Positions 37,844-46,651 of a stretch of DNA of 46,651 nt are shown piece by piece; position 1 is the first letter of the stretch, and every line of letters starts with the position of its first letter. The notes under the pieces are model-generated. The model was given only the letters and a program-made list of their open reading frames with translations, had not been told where the DNA came from and made no database searches. Source of the stretch: Candidatus Desantisbacteria bacterium CG1_02_38_46. Its GTDB lineage: Bacteria > Desantisbacteria > UBA1551 > UBA1559. The stretch is taken from positions 1 through 46,651 of the forward strand of contig MNUO01000108.1 in NCBI GenBank assembly GCA_001871015.1, written 5' to 3'. A program made the position numbers and the translations under genes.

Positions 37844-39622
37844 ATGAATATGAGAAAAAGTAAAGATTTGTGGGACATAACCGATAAGCCGTCTACTAGA
37901 ACAAAACTTAAAATATTGAGAAAGTGTTTTGATATATGGCTTACAATTTGGAATAAGCAAGGCTGGATAGACAATGAATGGTATATTATGGATCTTTTTG
38001 CAGGAAGAGGTAAATATTCTAGTGACAAGGACACAGTAAGTGGTTCTCCGCTTATTTTTCTTGAAACAATTGCCAGTAAGAAAAAGGATTTGGAAAAGAA
38101 AAATCGTAAGATAAATCTTTTTCTTGTTGAACAAAAGAAAAGAAATTACAAATATCTTAAAAATAACATTGATGGGTTTATGGCGAGCAACAAAGGTTTA
38201 GAAAATGTTGTTGCGATAATAGACTTTAAGAACGATTGTAATAAAATCATAAATAAAATTATAGATTCAATAGAAAATACAAACAAGCACCCTCTTTTTG
38301 TTTTAATAGATCCCTCAGGTATACAGATAAAAGAATCTACAATGGAAATGATTGTGAATTTGAAAAATCCAAAAGAGATATTGTTGAATTATATGTTAGA
38401 AGGAGTTAGAAGGACTAGCGGAATATTGAAGAAGGGACATCGTGGCGAAACTTTAACTATAAAAGAATTAAAAACAGTAGAAACCTTAAAAGCATTTATT
38501 GGTAAGAATGTTAATATAATTAATGTAAGTGACAGGAAAATTTTAGAAGATTATGTAAGCATATTCACTTCACAAGGATTAAAAGTAATTGGATATGATA
38601 TGAAATATCCAGATAGAGATGACATATTATATTACCTTTTATTTGCCTCCAGAAAATTATCAATTACGAACATCGTAAAAGACATCTATGGCAGCCAAAA
38701 AGAAGAAGACCTAGGTTCCACTCTGTTTGGTGGGAAAGATTTTTATAAAAAGGAGATTTTTAGCTTAAATTCAGGATTAGGAAAAACAGAAAGAAAATCT
38801 CTTTTATATAGAACTAAAGTAGAATATGGGAATTGGACAATTAATCACGTTACTGGATGTATGCATGGATGCAAATTTCCTTGCTATGCTATGATGATGG
38901 CAAAAAAATTTGGATGGATTAAAAATTATGAAGACTGGAGAAGTCCCAAAATTGCCACAAATGCATTGGAAATTCTGGAAAAAGAGATTCCTAAATATAA
39001 AGATGAAATTGATTTTGTTCATCTTTGTTTTATGTCTGATCCGTTTATGTACAACTCTGAAAAAGAGGATTTAATTCCCGAGATAAAAAGTTTAACTTTA
39101 AATATAATTGAGAGATTAAATGCAGAGGGAATAAAAGTGACTACCTTAACAAAAGGGATTTATCCTGATGAAATTTTAGATACCAGAAAGTTTTTGCAGT
39201 TCAACGAGTACGGTATAACTTTAGTTTCTCTAAACAAAGATTTTAAAAAGGATTTTGAGCCATTTTCAGCACCTTATGAAAAAAGAATAGAGTCTTTACA
39301 AAAATTAGCTAAAAAAGGATTAAACACTTGGGTAAGTATGGAACCTTATCCTACCCCAGAACTGGATAATACATCAGCAAATATTGAAAAAATCTTACAG
39401 GGCATTTCATTCGTTAAGAAAATAATATTTGGCAAATTAAATTATCACAGAATTGCTTATTGTAACGGCAATAGTGTCCACATATGGAAAAATAATGAAG
39501 ATTTTTATAAAGAAATGGCTAAAAGAGTAATAGATTTTTGTAGTAAGAATGACATAAAGTATCACATTAAATTTGGCACACCGTTAAGTAAAAGAAATAC
39601 AATAAATATTTTTAAGAAGTGA
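37844..39622 (+). CDS. Fusion protein: N-terminal TcmP-like domain + C-terminal three-Cys-motif/radical-SAM-like domain
   Basis: N-term LWDITDKPSTRTKLKILRKCFDIWL...YIMDLFAGRGKYSSDKDTVSGSPLIFLE; C-term NHVTGCMHGCKFPCYAMMMAKKFG (CX3CX3C) and rSAM-like HLCFMSDPFMYN. Confidence 0.75.
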   Translation: MNMRKSKDLWDITDKPSTRTKLKILRKCFDIWLTIWNKQGWIDNEWYIMDLFAGRGKYSSDKDTVSGSPLIFLETIASKKKDLEKKNRKINLFLVEQKKRNYKYLKNNIDGFMASNKGLENVVAIIDFKNDCNKIINKIIDSIENTNKHPLFVLIDPSGIQIKESTMEMIVNLKNPKEILLNYMLEGVRRTSGILKKGHRGETLTIKELKTVETLKAFIGKNVNIINVSDRKILEDYVSIFTSQGLKVIGYDMKYPDRDDILYYLLFASRKLSITNIVKDIYGSQKEEDLGSTLFGGKDFYKKEIFSLNSGLGKTERKSLLYRTKVEYGNWTINHVTGCMHGCKFPCYAMMMAKKFGWIKNYEDWRSPKIATNALEILEKEIPKYKDEIDFVHLCFMSDPFMYNSEKEDLIPEIKSLTLNIIERLNAEGIKVTTLTKGIYPDEILDTRKFLQFNEYGITLVSLNKDFKKDFEPFSAPYEKRIESLQKLAKKGLNTWVSMEPYPTPELDNTSANIEKILQGISFVKKIIFGKLNYHRIAYCNGNSVHIWKNNEDFYKEMAKRVIDFCSKNDIKYHIKFGTPLSKRNTINIFKK

Positions 39623-39723
39623 GGCAACATAACATAATCGAACGTAGCAAGAGATTTTGAAAGAATTATTCATGAAAATGCAGATAAGATATTAAGTTAA
39701 TCCGTAGAAAAAGGAGTGATAGA

Positions 39724-40302
39724 ATGCAAAATCTTTTTAATGAATTAAAGACTCTTTTGGAAAAAGACAATAGATTGGTAATCGAAGGCAAACTTTTAAA
39801 AAACAAAGTTATTGAACTGGCACTGAAATTAGATTCAGAATTGTTGAAACTACTTCTTAAGAATGAAAGTATAAAGAAACATTTCTTTCAGGAAGTCGAG
39901 GGAGCACTTGTTTTTGATAAAATAAAATTCCAAAAATTTGTCAGCAATAAGGCATTTTTACCTGATAGTTATACTTCGTTTAAAAATAAAATAGGACTTG
40001 TAACTGAAAATGAAGAATATCTCTCTGAAAGTAAAGAGGTTGTTTTAACCTGGCCATATAAGGACTGTGTGCTTGAAGGTGGTATGGAAAAAGAGGACGA
40101 GAAACGAGCTGAAATATTTTACAATGAAATACTTGCTCCAGATGAAATTGACCGCTTACTTGAACCGAAAGTTTTAACTAACTTCAAAAGAATAGATAAA
40201 GACGGAGAACATAAAGTAAAAGAAAAAATTATTTTTCTGGATTTCTTGCGTATGGTTCTGCGTTATTCCTTTTGTGCTTTTTGCAGAAGAGGTTCATCTT
40301 AA
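39724..40302 (+). pseudogene. N-terminal remnant of type III restriction-modification DNA methyltransferase (Mod)
   Basis: MQNLFNELKTLLEKDNRLVIEGKLLKNKVIELALKLDSELLKLLL...VVLTWPYKDCVLEGGMEKEDEKRAEIFYNEILAPDEIDRLLEPKVLTNFKRIDKDGEH, then unrelated C-term reading through the next gene's signal peptide. Confidence 0.7.
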
Positions 40303-40915
40303 AGATGGTAAAATAATCCCTGGAACCATTGTGTCTTCTGACACTGATTCAGTTAATCTGAAGACAGAGTATGGGGAAATTCGGATAGAACGAAAAGATA
40401 TAAATAAAGTGGAATACGCAAAGCCAATCGAAAGAAAAAAATTAAGAAAATTTGCAGTTGGGTTTGAAATGAACCCCTATTCTTATTACACTTCTGCAAT
40501 ACCCTTATGGGCGTTCGGCATTTCTTATTTACCTTCACCTAAAGTTGCAATTCAGGCAATGGGAAGTTATTTTTCCTTGTGGGGTAGGAGTGTTTCAAGC
40601 ATCTACTTTTTTTATGGATATCCAATTAAAGTGGCAGAAAATCCAGAGATTAGCTTATTCATTAACGCCGGATGTGCTTATCAACATGCCCATTATGAAG
40701 CAACTTATTACTCATCTTCTTATGATTATGATGCCTGGTCTGCCTTAGTAGGCCTTACCCTCGAGTCCCACCCTCTTTCTTATTTGCCTAATTTTGGATA
40801 TTCGGTCCGGGGCGGAATTAGTTATTCTTGGTTTCCCAACCTGACTTCTTATTCATACGCTGGAAATGCTATGTGGTACTATTTGAGCGCAGGTCTTTTT
40901 TATTATTTGTTCTAA
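40220..40915 (+). CDS. Outer-membrane beta-barrel-like protein lacking a normal start codon (track start GTG 40274)
   Basis: Frame open from AAG at 40220: KKKLFFWISCVWFCVIPFVLFAEEVHLKDGKIIPG... (signal peptide without ATG); aromatic-rich barrel ending in LFYYLF. Confidence 0.55.
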   Translation, partial: KKKLFFWISCVWFCVIPFVLFAEEVHLKDGKIIPGTIVSSDTDSVNLKTEYGEIRIERKDINKVEYAKPIERKKLRKFAVGFEMNPYSYYTSAIPLWAFGISYLPSPKVAIQAMGSYFSLWGRSVSSIYFFYGYPIKVAENPEISLFINAGCAYQHAHYEATYYSSSYDYDAWSALVGLTLESHPLSYLPNFGYSVRGGISYSWFPNLTSYSYAGNAMWYYLSAGLFYYLF

Positions 40916-41021
40916 GAATACAGCATAGAAAAATAAATACTACCAAAATTAATGATACAATAACACAATTGGGCTATAGACCTTTTTCCTAAAGGGAATA
41001 AATGGTTTATATAGATTCGGC

Positions 41022-41050
41022 TTGACAGACAAAGATTTTTATGGTATAAT
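41022..41050 (+). promoter_or_regulatory. Consensus sigma70 promoter of the wHTH-MNT/HEPN operon
   Basis: TTGACA-N17-TATAAT exact consensus. Confidence 0.85.
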
Positions 41051-41087
41051 GTCTATAAAATCAGACAATTGTCTATAAAATAAGACA
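41050..41087. promoter_or_regulatory. Tandem operator: two TGTCT-N8-AGACA palindromes, 20-bp period
   Basis: TGTCTATAAAATCAGACA at 41050..41067 and TGTCTATAAAATAAGACA at 41070..41087, overlapping -10/start site. Confidence 0.75.
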
Positions 41088-41097
41088 AAGGAGAAAA

Positions 41098-41715
41098 ATG
41101 GAGTATCAGAAAGTTTTAGATAAAATTCTTGGTCAAAAAACAAAAGTAAAGATTCTTCGTTACATGATAAGTTCTCATAATGAGCAAAGTGGCCGCCAGA
41201 TTGCGCAGGAGTCTGGAGTAAACCACGAACAGTGTCATCGTGTCTTGCAGGAACTCTATCGGGAAGGATTATTGAACATGCACCATGCTGGCAATGCATA
41301 CTTGTTCAGTCTGCGAAAGGAACACTACATAGTTAATAAGGCAATTATTCCCCTCTTTCAAACAGAATTAAGATTGCTACAGACTTTAATTGAAGAAATC
41401 AAACACATTAAAAATGCCAAAATTTCTTCCCTGGTACTTTTTGGCAGTATTGCCAAGGGGAAGGGGCGACCCCATAGCGACATTGATGTTCTGGTAGTGG
41501 TCAGAAACAAAGTGAATAAAGAAAAAATATCTGATGAGATTCACAGGAAAAATGATTATTTTCTCTCGCGCTATGGAAATGCTCTATCACCCTACGTAGT
41601 CAGCGAAGAGGAATTTATAAGACGATATAAAAAGGGAGACAAACTTATCAAGGAAATTGTCAGGTGTGGAAAAGTTGTTTCTGGTAAAACACCGGGAGAA
41701 CTTATTACAAAATGA
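41098..41715 (+). CDS. Winged-helix + nucleotidyltransferase (MNT) protein, likely antitoxin/autoregulator
   Basis: GRQIAQESGVNHEQCHRVLQELYREGLL HTH; LFGSIAKGKGRPHSDIDVLVVV (GSx10DxD). Confidence 0.88.
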   Translation: MEYQKVLDKILGQKTKVKILRYMISSHNEQSGRQIAQESGVNHEQCHRVLQELYREGLLNMHHAGNAYLFSLRKEHYIVNKAIIPLFQTELRLLQTLIEEIKHIKNAKISSLVLFGSIAKGKGRPHSDIDVLVVVRNKVNKEKISDEIHRKNDYFLSRYGNALSPYVVSEEEFIRRYKKGDKLIKEIVRCGKVVSGKTPGELITK

Positions 41716-42128
41716 ATCCCAAAAAGATACCTTTCCAAAAAATTGAACATTCAAGATTTGCCATTTATCTAAAGAAAGCGAAAGATTTTTATCAATCAAT
41801 GCTGAGGGCATACAGCGATAACAATTGGCATTCCGTTGGGTTAGAGGCAGTCCATTGCGCTATTTCGGCTACTGATGCTCTTTTGGTTTATCGGGCAGGG
41901 ATAAGGTGCACAAGTCAGAGACATCTTGATATAGTTGATGTTTTAGTTGACCAGATAAAGACAGAAAAGTCCCAAGAAAATATCAGAACTCTGATTAAAA
42001 TTTTAGAAATGAAAAACTTAGTTGAATATGAAGATAGATTGTTCACTCAAAAAGAGGCATCCGAAATACTCAAGCGCACAGAAAGATACTTTAGCTGGGT
42101 AAAAAATCAATTGCCATCGGATGTTTGA
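41712..42128 (+). CDS. HEPN domain protein
   Basis: FAIYLKKAKDFYQSMLRAYSDNNWHSVGLEAVHCAISATDALLVYRAGIRCTSQRHLD; overlaps MNT gene. Confidence 0.8.
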   Translation: MNPKKIPFQKIEHSRFAIYLKKAKDFYQSMLRAYSDNNWHSVGLEAVHCAISATDALLVYRAGIRCTSQRHLDIVDVLVDQIKTEKSQENIRTLIKILEMKNLVEYEDRLFTQKEASEILKRTERYFSWVKNQLPSDV

Positions 42129-42148
42129 ATTTGTGCGCTTGTAAGAAC

Positions 42149-42168
42149 CCTCCGATTAGCATCGGAGG
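42149..42168. repeat. Palindrome downstream of HEPN gene
   Basis: CCTCCGATtagcATCGGAGG; related to fmt insert TCCGA...TCGGAG. Confidence 0.6.
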
Positions 42169-42348
42169 AACCTTGTTGTTCGGGAGTAGCGTCGGTAAAA
42201 TGTCACAATATGCTTCCCCCCTGCTTTTTTTCAAAAGCAAGACGGGGGGACGAGCAGTAACCTTCGCTCCAGGATAGTATGTATTAATAGAATTTGTTTT
42301 TTTGTGTTAAACTTTGACACTCTGATACTTTGACACTGTTTTTATTGT

Positions 42349-42484
42349 GCGCCTGTAGCTCAGGAGGATAGAGCAGCGGTTTCCTAAACCTGTATTCACA
42401 ATTAAAATAAGTCTAGCCAAATCAATTGTTTTTGAGTTCTGCCAGCGAAGGTCGGTTTTTACGGAGTTTCATTTTTGCAACCAC
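42349..42484 (+). pseudogene. Truncated tRNA-Arg(CCU)-like 5' half plus conserved flank (copy 2)
   Basis: gcgcctgtagctcaggaggatagagcagcggtttcctaaacctgt, then aaataagt..caaatcaat..tttttgagttctgcca..tttcattttTGC..accac as in copy 1. Confidence 0.7.
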
Positions 42485-42653
42485 ATTAACCCAGACATGG
42501 AGAGCAAGTGAGGTAAATATTATGATAGCAGAAATAGGTTTTCGTGGTGAATAATATGAGCCTACTCGGAAGGAAGTAGACTTTTTATTTTTGGATTAAA
42601 ATCAACTTAAAAAGTGTTATAACAAATAGGGATAGGTCATATAGGAATAATTT

Positions 42654-44708
42654 ATGAAAAAATTTGTGATGCTTACATTATTAATTTCTACTTTGATTCC
42701 CTCGTTAAGTTTTTGTATGCTTGGAAATGATGAAATAAAAACATATATTCGAAATCTTAAATTTGGGACTCCTGATGATAAAAAGGATGCTGCTTATAGA
42801 TTAGGTAATAGTGGTGATACAATGGTAGTGCCTTTTCTAGTTGAAGCATTAAAAGATGAAAACGCTGACGTAAGAGCTTGGGTTGCAATGGCACTGGGTT
42901 ATGCAGAGGATAGATCCGCAGTTCCTGCTCTTGTAGAAGCATTAAAAGATAATGAGGTGGGCGTTCGAGTAAGTGTGGCCATGGCGCTTGGTGAAATAAA
43001 AGACCCGCAAGCAGTTGAACCTCTTATAGCGGCTTTGAAGGATAAAAATGAAAGAGTTAGGCAAAATGCAGCAGCAGCACTTGGTCAAATAAAAGACAAA
43101 AGGGCAGTAAAACCCTTGATGGAAGCTTTAAAGGATAGTGATCCAACGGTAAGGGAATTTGCTGCGGGATCTTTAGGATACATAAAAGACACTGCAGCTG
43201 TTGAAGCCATAGTAGATATTATCAACAGTGATATTAATGACCGTGTCCGGTGGATTGCTTCAGAGGCTTTGGGAAATTTAAAAGATTCTAGAGCCGTGAA
43301 ATCTTTAATTATAGCTTTAAATGATAAGAACTCGAGTGTTCGAACGGGGGCGGCCTATGCTCTTGGCGAGATAAAAGACCCTCAAGCAGTAGCACCTCTT
43401 ATTAAAGCATTAAATAATCCAGATTGTCGAGCAGAGGCAGCAAGAGCTCTTGGAAAGATAGGAGATGTTGAAGCAGTGGAGCCTCTCATTACTTTTTTAA
43501 AAGATGAAAACCGTTATGTCCGGCAGTTTACAGCAGAGGCTTTAGGAAAAATAGGAGATAATCGAGCTATAGAATTCCTTATTGGAGCTTTGGATGATAC
43601 AGATTGGGAGGTTCGTGAAAACGTAGTGTGTGCTTTAGGGAAGATAGAAGACCCTAAAATTATAAAACCTTTAATTGCTGCTTTAAAAGATGAAGACAAT
43701 CGTGTTCGCGAGAAGATAATTGCTGTGTTAATAGAAATGAAAGAACAGCCCGTAAAATCCTTAATTGCATCTTCAAAAGATAAAAATTGCAATGTAAGAG
43801 AAGGGGTGATTAAAATTCTGGGAGAAATAAAAGAAACACAAACTTTAGAATATCTGATTGAGGCTTCAAAAGACAAAGATTGGAATGTTCAATATTCAGC
43901 CGTACAAGGTTTAACTAAAATGGGAAAATTGGCAGTTAAACCCCTGATTGCTTTACTGGAGGACAAGAAATTAGATTCCGAAATAAAAAGATTCGTGATT
44001 AGCGGTTTAGGTGAAATAGGAGGTAATGAAATTACAAAATACCTTATCGCTACTTTGAAAGATAGAAATCCTGCTATTAGGGCTGGTGCGGGATATACTC
44101 TTGGCAGAATGAAAGAAACAAAAGCGATAAAATCCTTGATCGCTCTTTTAAAAGATAATACAGTGTTTGAGCATGAAGAAGGCAAAACTGTTGGTATGAT
44201 GGCTTCAGAGGCATTAGCAGAAATAGGTAAAGAAGCTATCAAACCGCTTGTTTCCTGTCTTCATGATACAAACCCATTAATAAGAGCTGGAGCTGTTTAC
44301 GCTTTTGGAGAAATAGGTGATACTCAATTTATAGATTCGCTTATTGAAGCATTAAAAGATAAAGATGAAAGAGTTAGAATCAACGCAGTAAGAGCTCTTG
44401 ATAACATGCATGATATAAGAGCATCTGAACCATTAACTAAAGTTTTGAACGATAAAAGCTCTGAGGTTAGATGGCAGGCAGCATCTATTCTGGGAGATTT
44501 AAAATATAAGGGAGCCATTAATTCATTATTAAAACTTGCTTCTGAAGACGAAGATCAATTTGTACGTTGGACTTCGGTAATTGCTCTAAAATATATTGGA
44601 GATCCCAAGGTGTTGCCGTATCTTAAAAATTTATTAACAAAAGAGAAAGACGAAGAAGTAAAAGAAGAACTTCAGCAAGCGATAGAAGATTTGTCTGAGC
44701 AGCAATAG
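42654..44708 (+). CDS. HEAT-repeat (PBS lyase-type) protein with signal peptide
   Basis: ~30-aa repeats such as AVEPLIAALKDKNERVRQNAAAALGQIKD throughout; N-term MKKFVMLTLLISTLIPSLSFC. Confidence 0.92.
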   Translation: MKKFVMLTLLISTLIPSLSFCMLGNDEIKTYIRNLKFGTPDDKKDAAYRLGNSGDTMVVPFLVEALKDENADVRAWVAMALGYAEDRSAVPALVEALKDNEVGVRVSVAMALGEIKDPQAVEPLIAALKDKNERVRQNAAAALGQIKDKRAVKPLMEALKDSDPTVREFAAGSLGYIKDTAAVEAIVDIINSDINDRVRWIASEALGNLKDSRAVKSLIIALNDKNSSVRTGAAYALGEIKDPQAVAPLIKALNNPDCRAEAARALGKIGDVEAVEPLITFLKDENRYVRQFTAEALGKIGDNRAIEFLIGALDDTDWEVRENVVCALGKIEDPKIIKPLIAALKDEDNRVREKIIAVLIEMKEQPVKSLIASSKDKNCNVREGVIKILGEIKETQTLEYLIEASKDKDWNVQYSAVQGLTKMGKLAVKPLIALLEDKKLDSEIKRFVISGLGEIGGNEITKYLIATLKDRNPAIRAGAGYTLGRMKETKAIKSLIALLKDNTVFEHEEGKTVGMMASEALAEIGKEAIKPLVSCLHDTNPLIRAGAVYAFGEIGDTQFIDSLIEALKDKDERVRINAVRALDNMHDIRASEPLTKVLNDKSSEVRWQAASILGDLKYKGAINSLLKLASEDEDQFVRWTSVIALKYIGDPKVLPYLKNLLTKEKDEEVKEELQQAIEDLSEQQ

Positions 44709-44866
44709 ATGAGATACGACAATTTACTTAACCTCCAAAACTAACCCAATCTTGAAAGTCTGACATCCACTTAAAAAGTGGTACAACAAATGGGGGTCAG
44801 GTCACCTACGCTAAAGCTTCGGCGGGCAGGCACGCGAGCAGGAGAAGGGATGGCAATCGTTAAAAA

Positions 44867-45189
44867 CAGGAAGTCCGTCCACCTTATTCTCGCTGTCCCG
44901 AGGAGAAAAATTTTACTAAAAAATGCAAACTCTAAAAGTTGACATTAGTCTTTTTCGGAAATCTACATTGTAATCTTATCTCCAGCCAGTAGATTGCTAA
45001 GGGTAGTAAAGTAGTATTACCACAAAAGTTGTTTAGGGGAATCCTTCTCGATAAAATAAGTTGCACTGTAAAATTTTGAGTTTTAGTTGTCTATTTTTTT
45101 CAAACGCCAGAAAGTCCTGAATTGAAAAGTACCAGGACACTATGTCAAGTTTTAAAATTTACATTAATGCTTAGAGGACGGACTTCCTG
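44867..45189. repeat. 14-bp perfect inverted repeat flanking a ~0.3 kb non-coding segment
   Basis: CAGGAAGTCCGTCC at 44867..44880 and GGACGGACTTCCTG at 45176..45189. Confidence 0.85.
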
Positions 45190-45200
45190 AGAAAGGAAAG

Positions 45201-46651
45201 ATGATGAAAAAAATAAAATTTATTTTAGGTTTAGTAGTAATGGGAAGTTTAATTAGTGGAATTACTTTTGCAGGTATAACTAATTTCGCTTCTGTTGAAT
45301 ATATGAATTTAGCCGGAGAAGATACAACCACAAGCTTCTCTAATTTTGTAATTGCTTATTTTCAACCGGGGATAAGCAATGTAAGTGGAAACCCTCCTGA
45401 TTTTAAATTTAGCCCTAATAATGATGCAAACAAAGATACCTTAACAATTAATTTTACTATTGTTGATACTGATAGCATTGCGGAAACAATCGCTGTCTAT
45501 ATTTACGATAAAGTAATGAATCTTGTTAAGACCATCAAGTATGACACCGAAGTCCCACTCACGTATTGTCCAGAAACAGGTGAAACAAAAGTAGATTGTG
45601 TAGCAACCTGGAATGGGGACAGCGGTGGACTAATTGTTCCTTCGGATACTTATATTTATAAAATTGAAGTAAGAGATCCTGAGGGTTCGGAAGCGATTCC
45701 GAACACCGGAACAATTGTGCTCGATATAACACCGCCCTTTGGTGCACTCCTTATTAATAATGGCAATATCTATACAAATATTCTAAATGTAACCTTGAAT
45801 ATTTCTGCTTCTGATACTCATACTTTTCCAGAAAAGATGTTTTTAAGTTATGTTTCAGATTTTTCCACTGGCGGTACTCTCTCCTATTCTTTAACATATC
45901 CCTGGACATTGTTGGAGGAAGGAGTAAACACTGTTTATATTAAGTTTATTGATTATGTGGGAAATATTTCTGAAGGTTATTCTGATGCAATTATTTATGA
46001 TCCTAATTTTCCTACCGGTTCTGTTTCTATTAACAGTGATGCTACCTACACAGATACCACAGGTGTTGTTTTGTATTTTACAGCGATTAACACCCACACT
46101 GATTTTGATAGTGTGGTGGTGAGTAATACTTCTACTTTTGTTGCAGACCAAATTGAGACCCATACTTACAGCAATACTTTGCCTTGGGGATTGACTGGCG
46201 ATGGAGAAAAAATTGTTTATGTAAAATTTATTGATAAGGAAGGAAATATTTCTCTTACTGTCTACTCCAATTCCATCATTGTTGACCTTACTCCTCCTGA
46301 TACTGGTTTAATCTCTATTAATAATAAGGATACCTTTACTAATTCCAATACTGTTACTTTACAAATCTCTGCTGGTGACACTTTGTCCGGTGTTGCCAAG
46401 ATGGTCATTGATAATACCAGTGCTTTCAACTCTGACAAGGTTAATACTTATACCTTTAATAATACTACTTCTTATAATACCGAAGTGGCGCAATGGGTAT
46501 TAGAATCTGGAGACAATACCAAGACTGTTTATGTGAAATTTATTGATGCAGTAGGGAATGTTTCCTCTGTCTACTCTGATTCCATCATTGTTGACCTTAC
46601 TTCTCCTGATACTGGTTTAATCTCTATTAATAATAAGGATACCTTTACTAA
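45201..46651 (+). CDS. Large secreted/surface repeat protein, 3' truncated by window end
   Basis: Open from ATG 45201 (RBS gaaaggaaag) to window end; signal peptide MMKKIKFILGLVVMGSLISGITFAG; tandem ~100-aa domains VDLTPPDTGLISINNKDTFTN... Confidence 0.85.
   Translation, partial: MMKKIKFILGLVVMGSLISGITFAGITNFASVEYMNLAGEDTTTSFSNFVIAYFQPGISNVSGNPPDFKFSPNNDANKDTLTINFTIVDTDSIAETIAVYIYDKVMNLVKTIKYDTEVPLTYCPETGETKVDCVATWNGDSGGLIVPSDTYIYKIEVRDPEGSEAIPNTGTIVLDITPPFGALLINNGNIYTNILNVTLNISASDTHTFPEKMFLSYVSDFSTGGTLSYSLTYPWTLLEEGVNTVYIKFIDYVGNISEGYSDAIIYDPNFPTGSVSINSDATYTDTTGVVLYFTAINTHTDFDSVVVSNTSTFVADQIETHTYSNTLPWGLTGDGEKIVYVKFIDKEGNISLTVYSNSIIVDLTPPDTGLISINNKDTFTNSNTVTLQISAGDTLSGVAKMVIDNTSAFNSDKVNTYTFNNTTSYNTEVAQWVLESGDNTKTVYVKFIDAVGNVSSVYSDSIIVDLTSPDTGLISINNKDTFT

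Noticed and set aside
42654-44708. DNA tandem repeat / minisatellite
   Set aside because: Periodicity (~93 nt) is explained by divergent HEAT-repeat coding sequence; nucleotide identity is low.
46272-46651. Assembly duplication at contig end
   Set aside because: The intervening ~240 nt is unique between copies and the frame is preserved; better explained as protein domain repeats, although read depth should still be checked.

Overview
The window reads as a chromosome fragment of an uncultivated-type Gram-negative bacterium (TonB receptor and outer-membrane proteins present; no rRNA or complete tRNA to fix taxonomy). From 0.3 to 22.5 kb it carries a mostly + strand housekeeping block: M50 protease, trpS, scpAB, thiL, tsaE, tsaB, ilvD, polyprenyl synthase, fmt, ilvBN, mscS-like, ppdK and an MFS transporter. 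From 23.5 to 34.2 kb there is a NikR-linked metal or tetrapyrrole operon: nikR, TonB receptor, FecCD/BtuCDF-type ABC importer, CobN/BchH-like chelatase and a ChlI-ChlD-like ATPase/VWA protein. From 34.6 to 46.6 kb the region is accessory: a group II intron, a DUF5678/retropepsin pair, a ~4.7 kb segment bounded by two truncated tRNA-Arg(CCU)-like 5' halves, a HEAT-repeat protein and the start of a large repetitive surface protein. The segment between the tRNA fragments holds a TcmP-like/three-Cys radical-SAM fusion, a type III mod remnant and an MNT/HEPN module. The most striking signal is a family of small palindromic elements found between genes and also in frame inside apparently essential genes (thiL, tsaB, fmt). 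Their arms covary, they are spaced in multiples of 3 nt (51-nt period), and some supply C-termini or stop codons. This resembles Rickettsia palindromic elements. All calls come from reading the sequence; no database searches were run.
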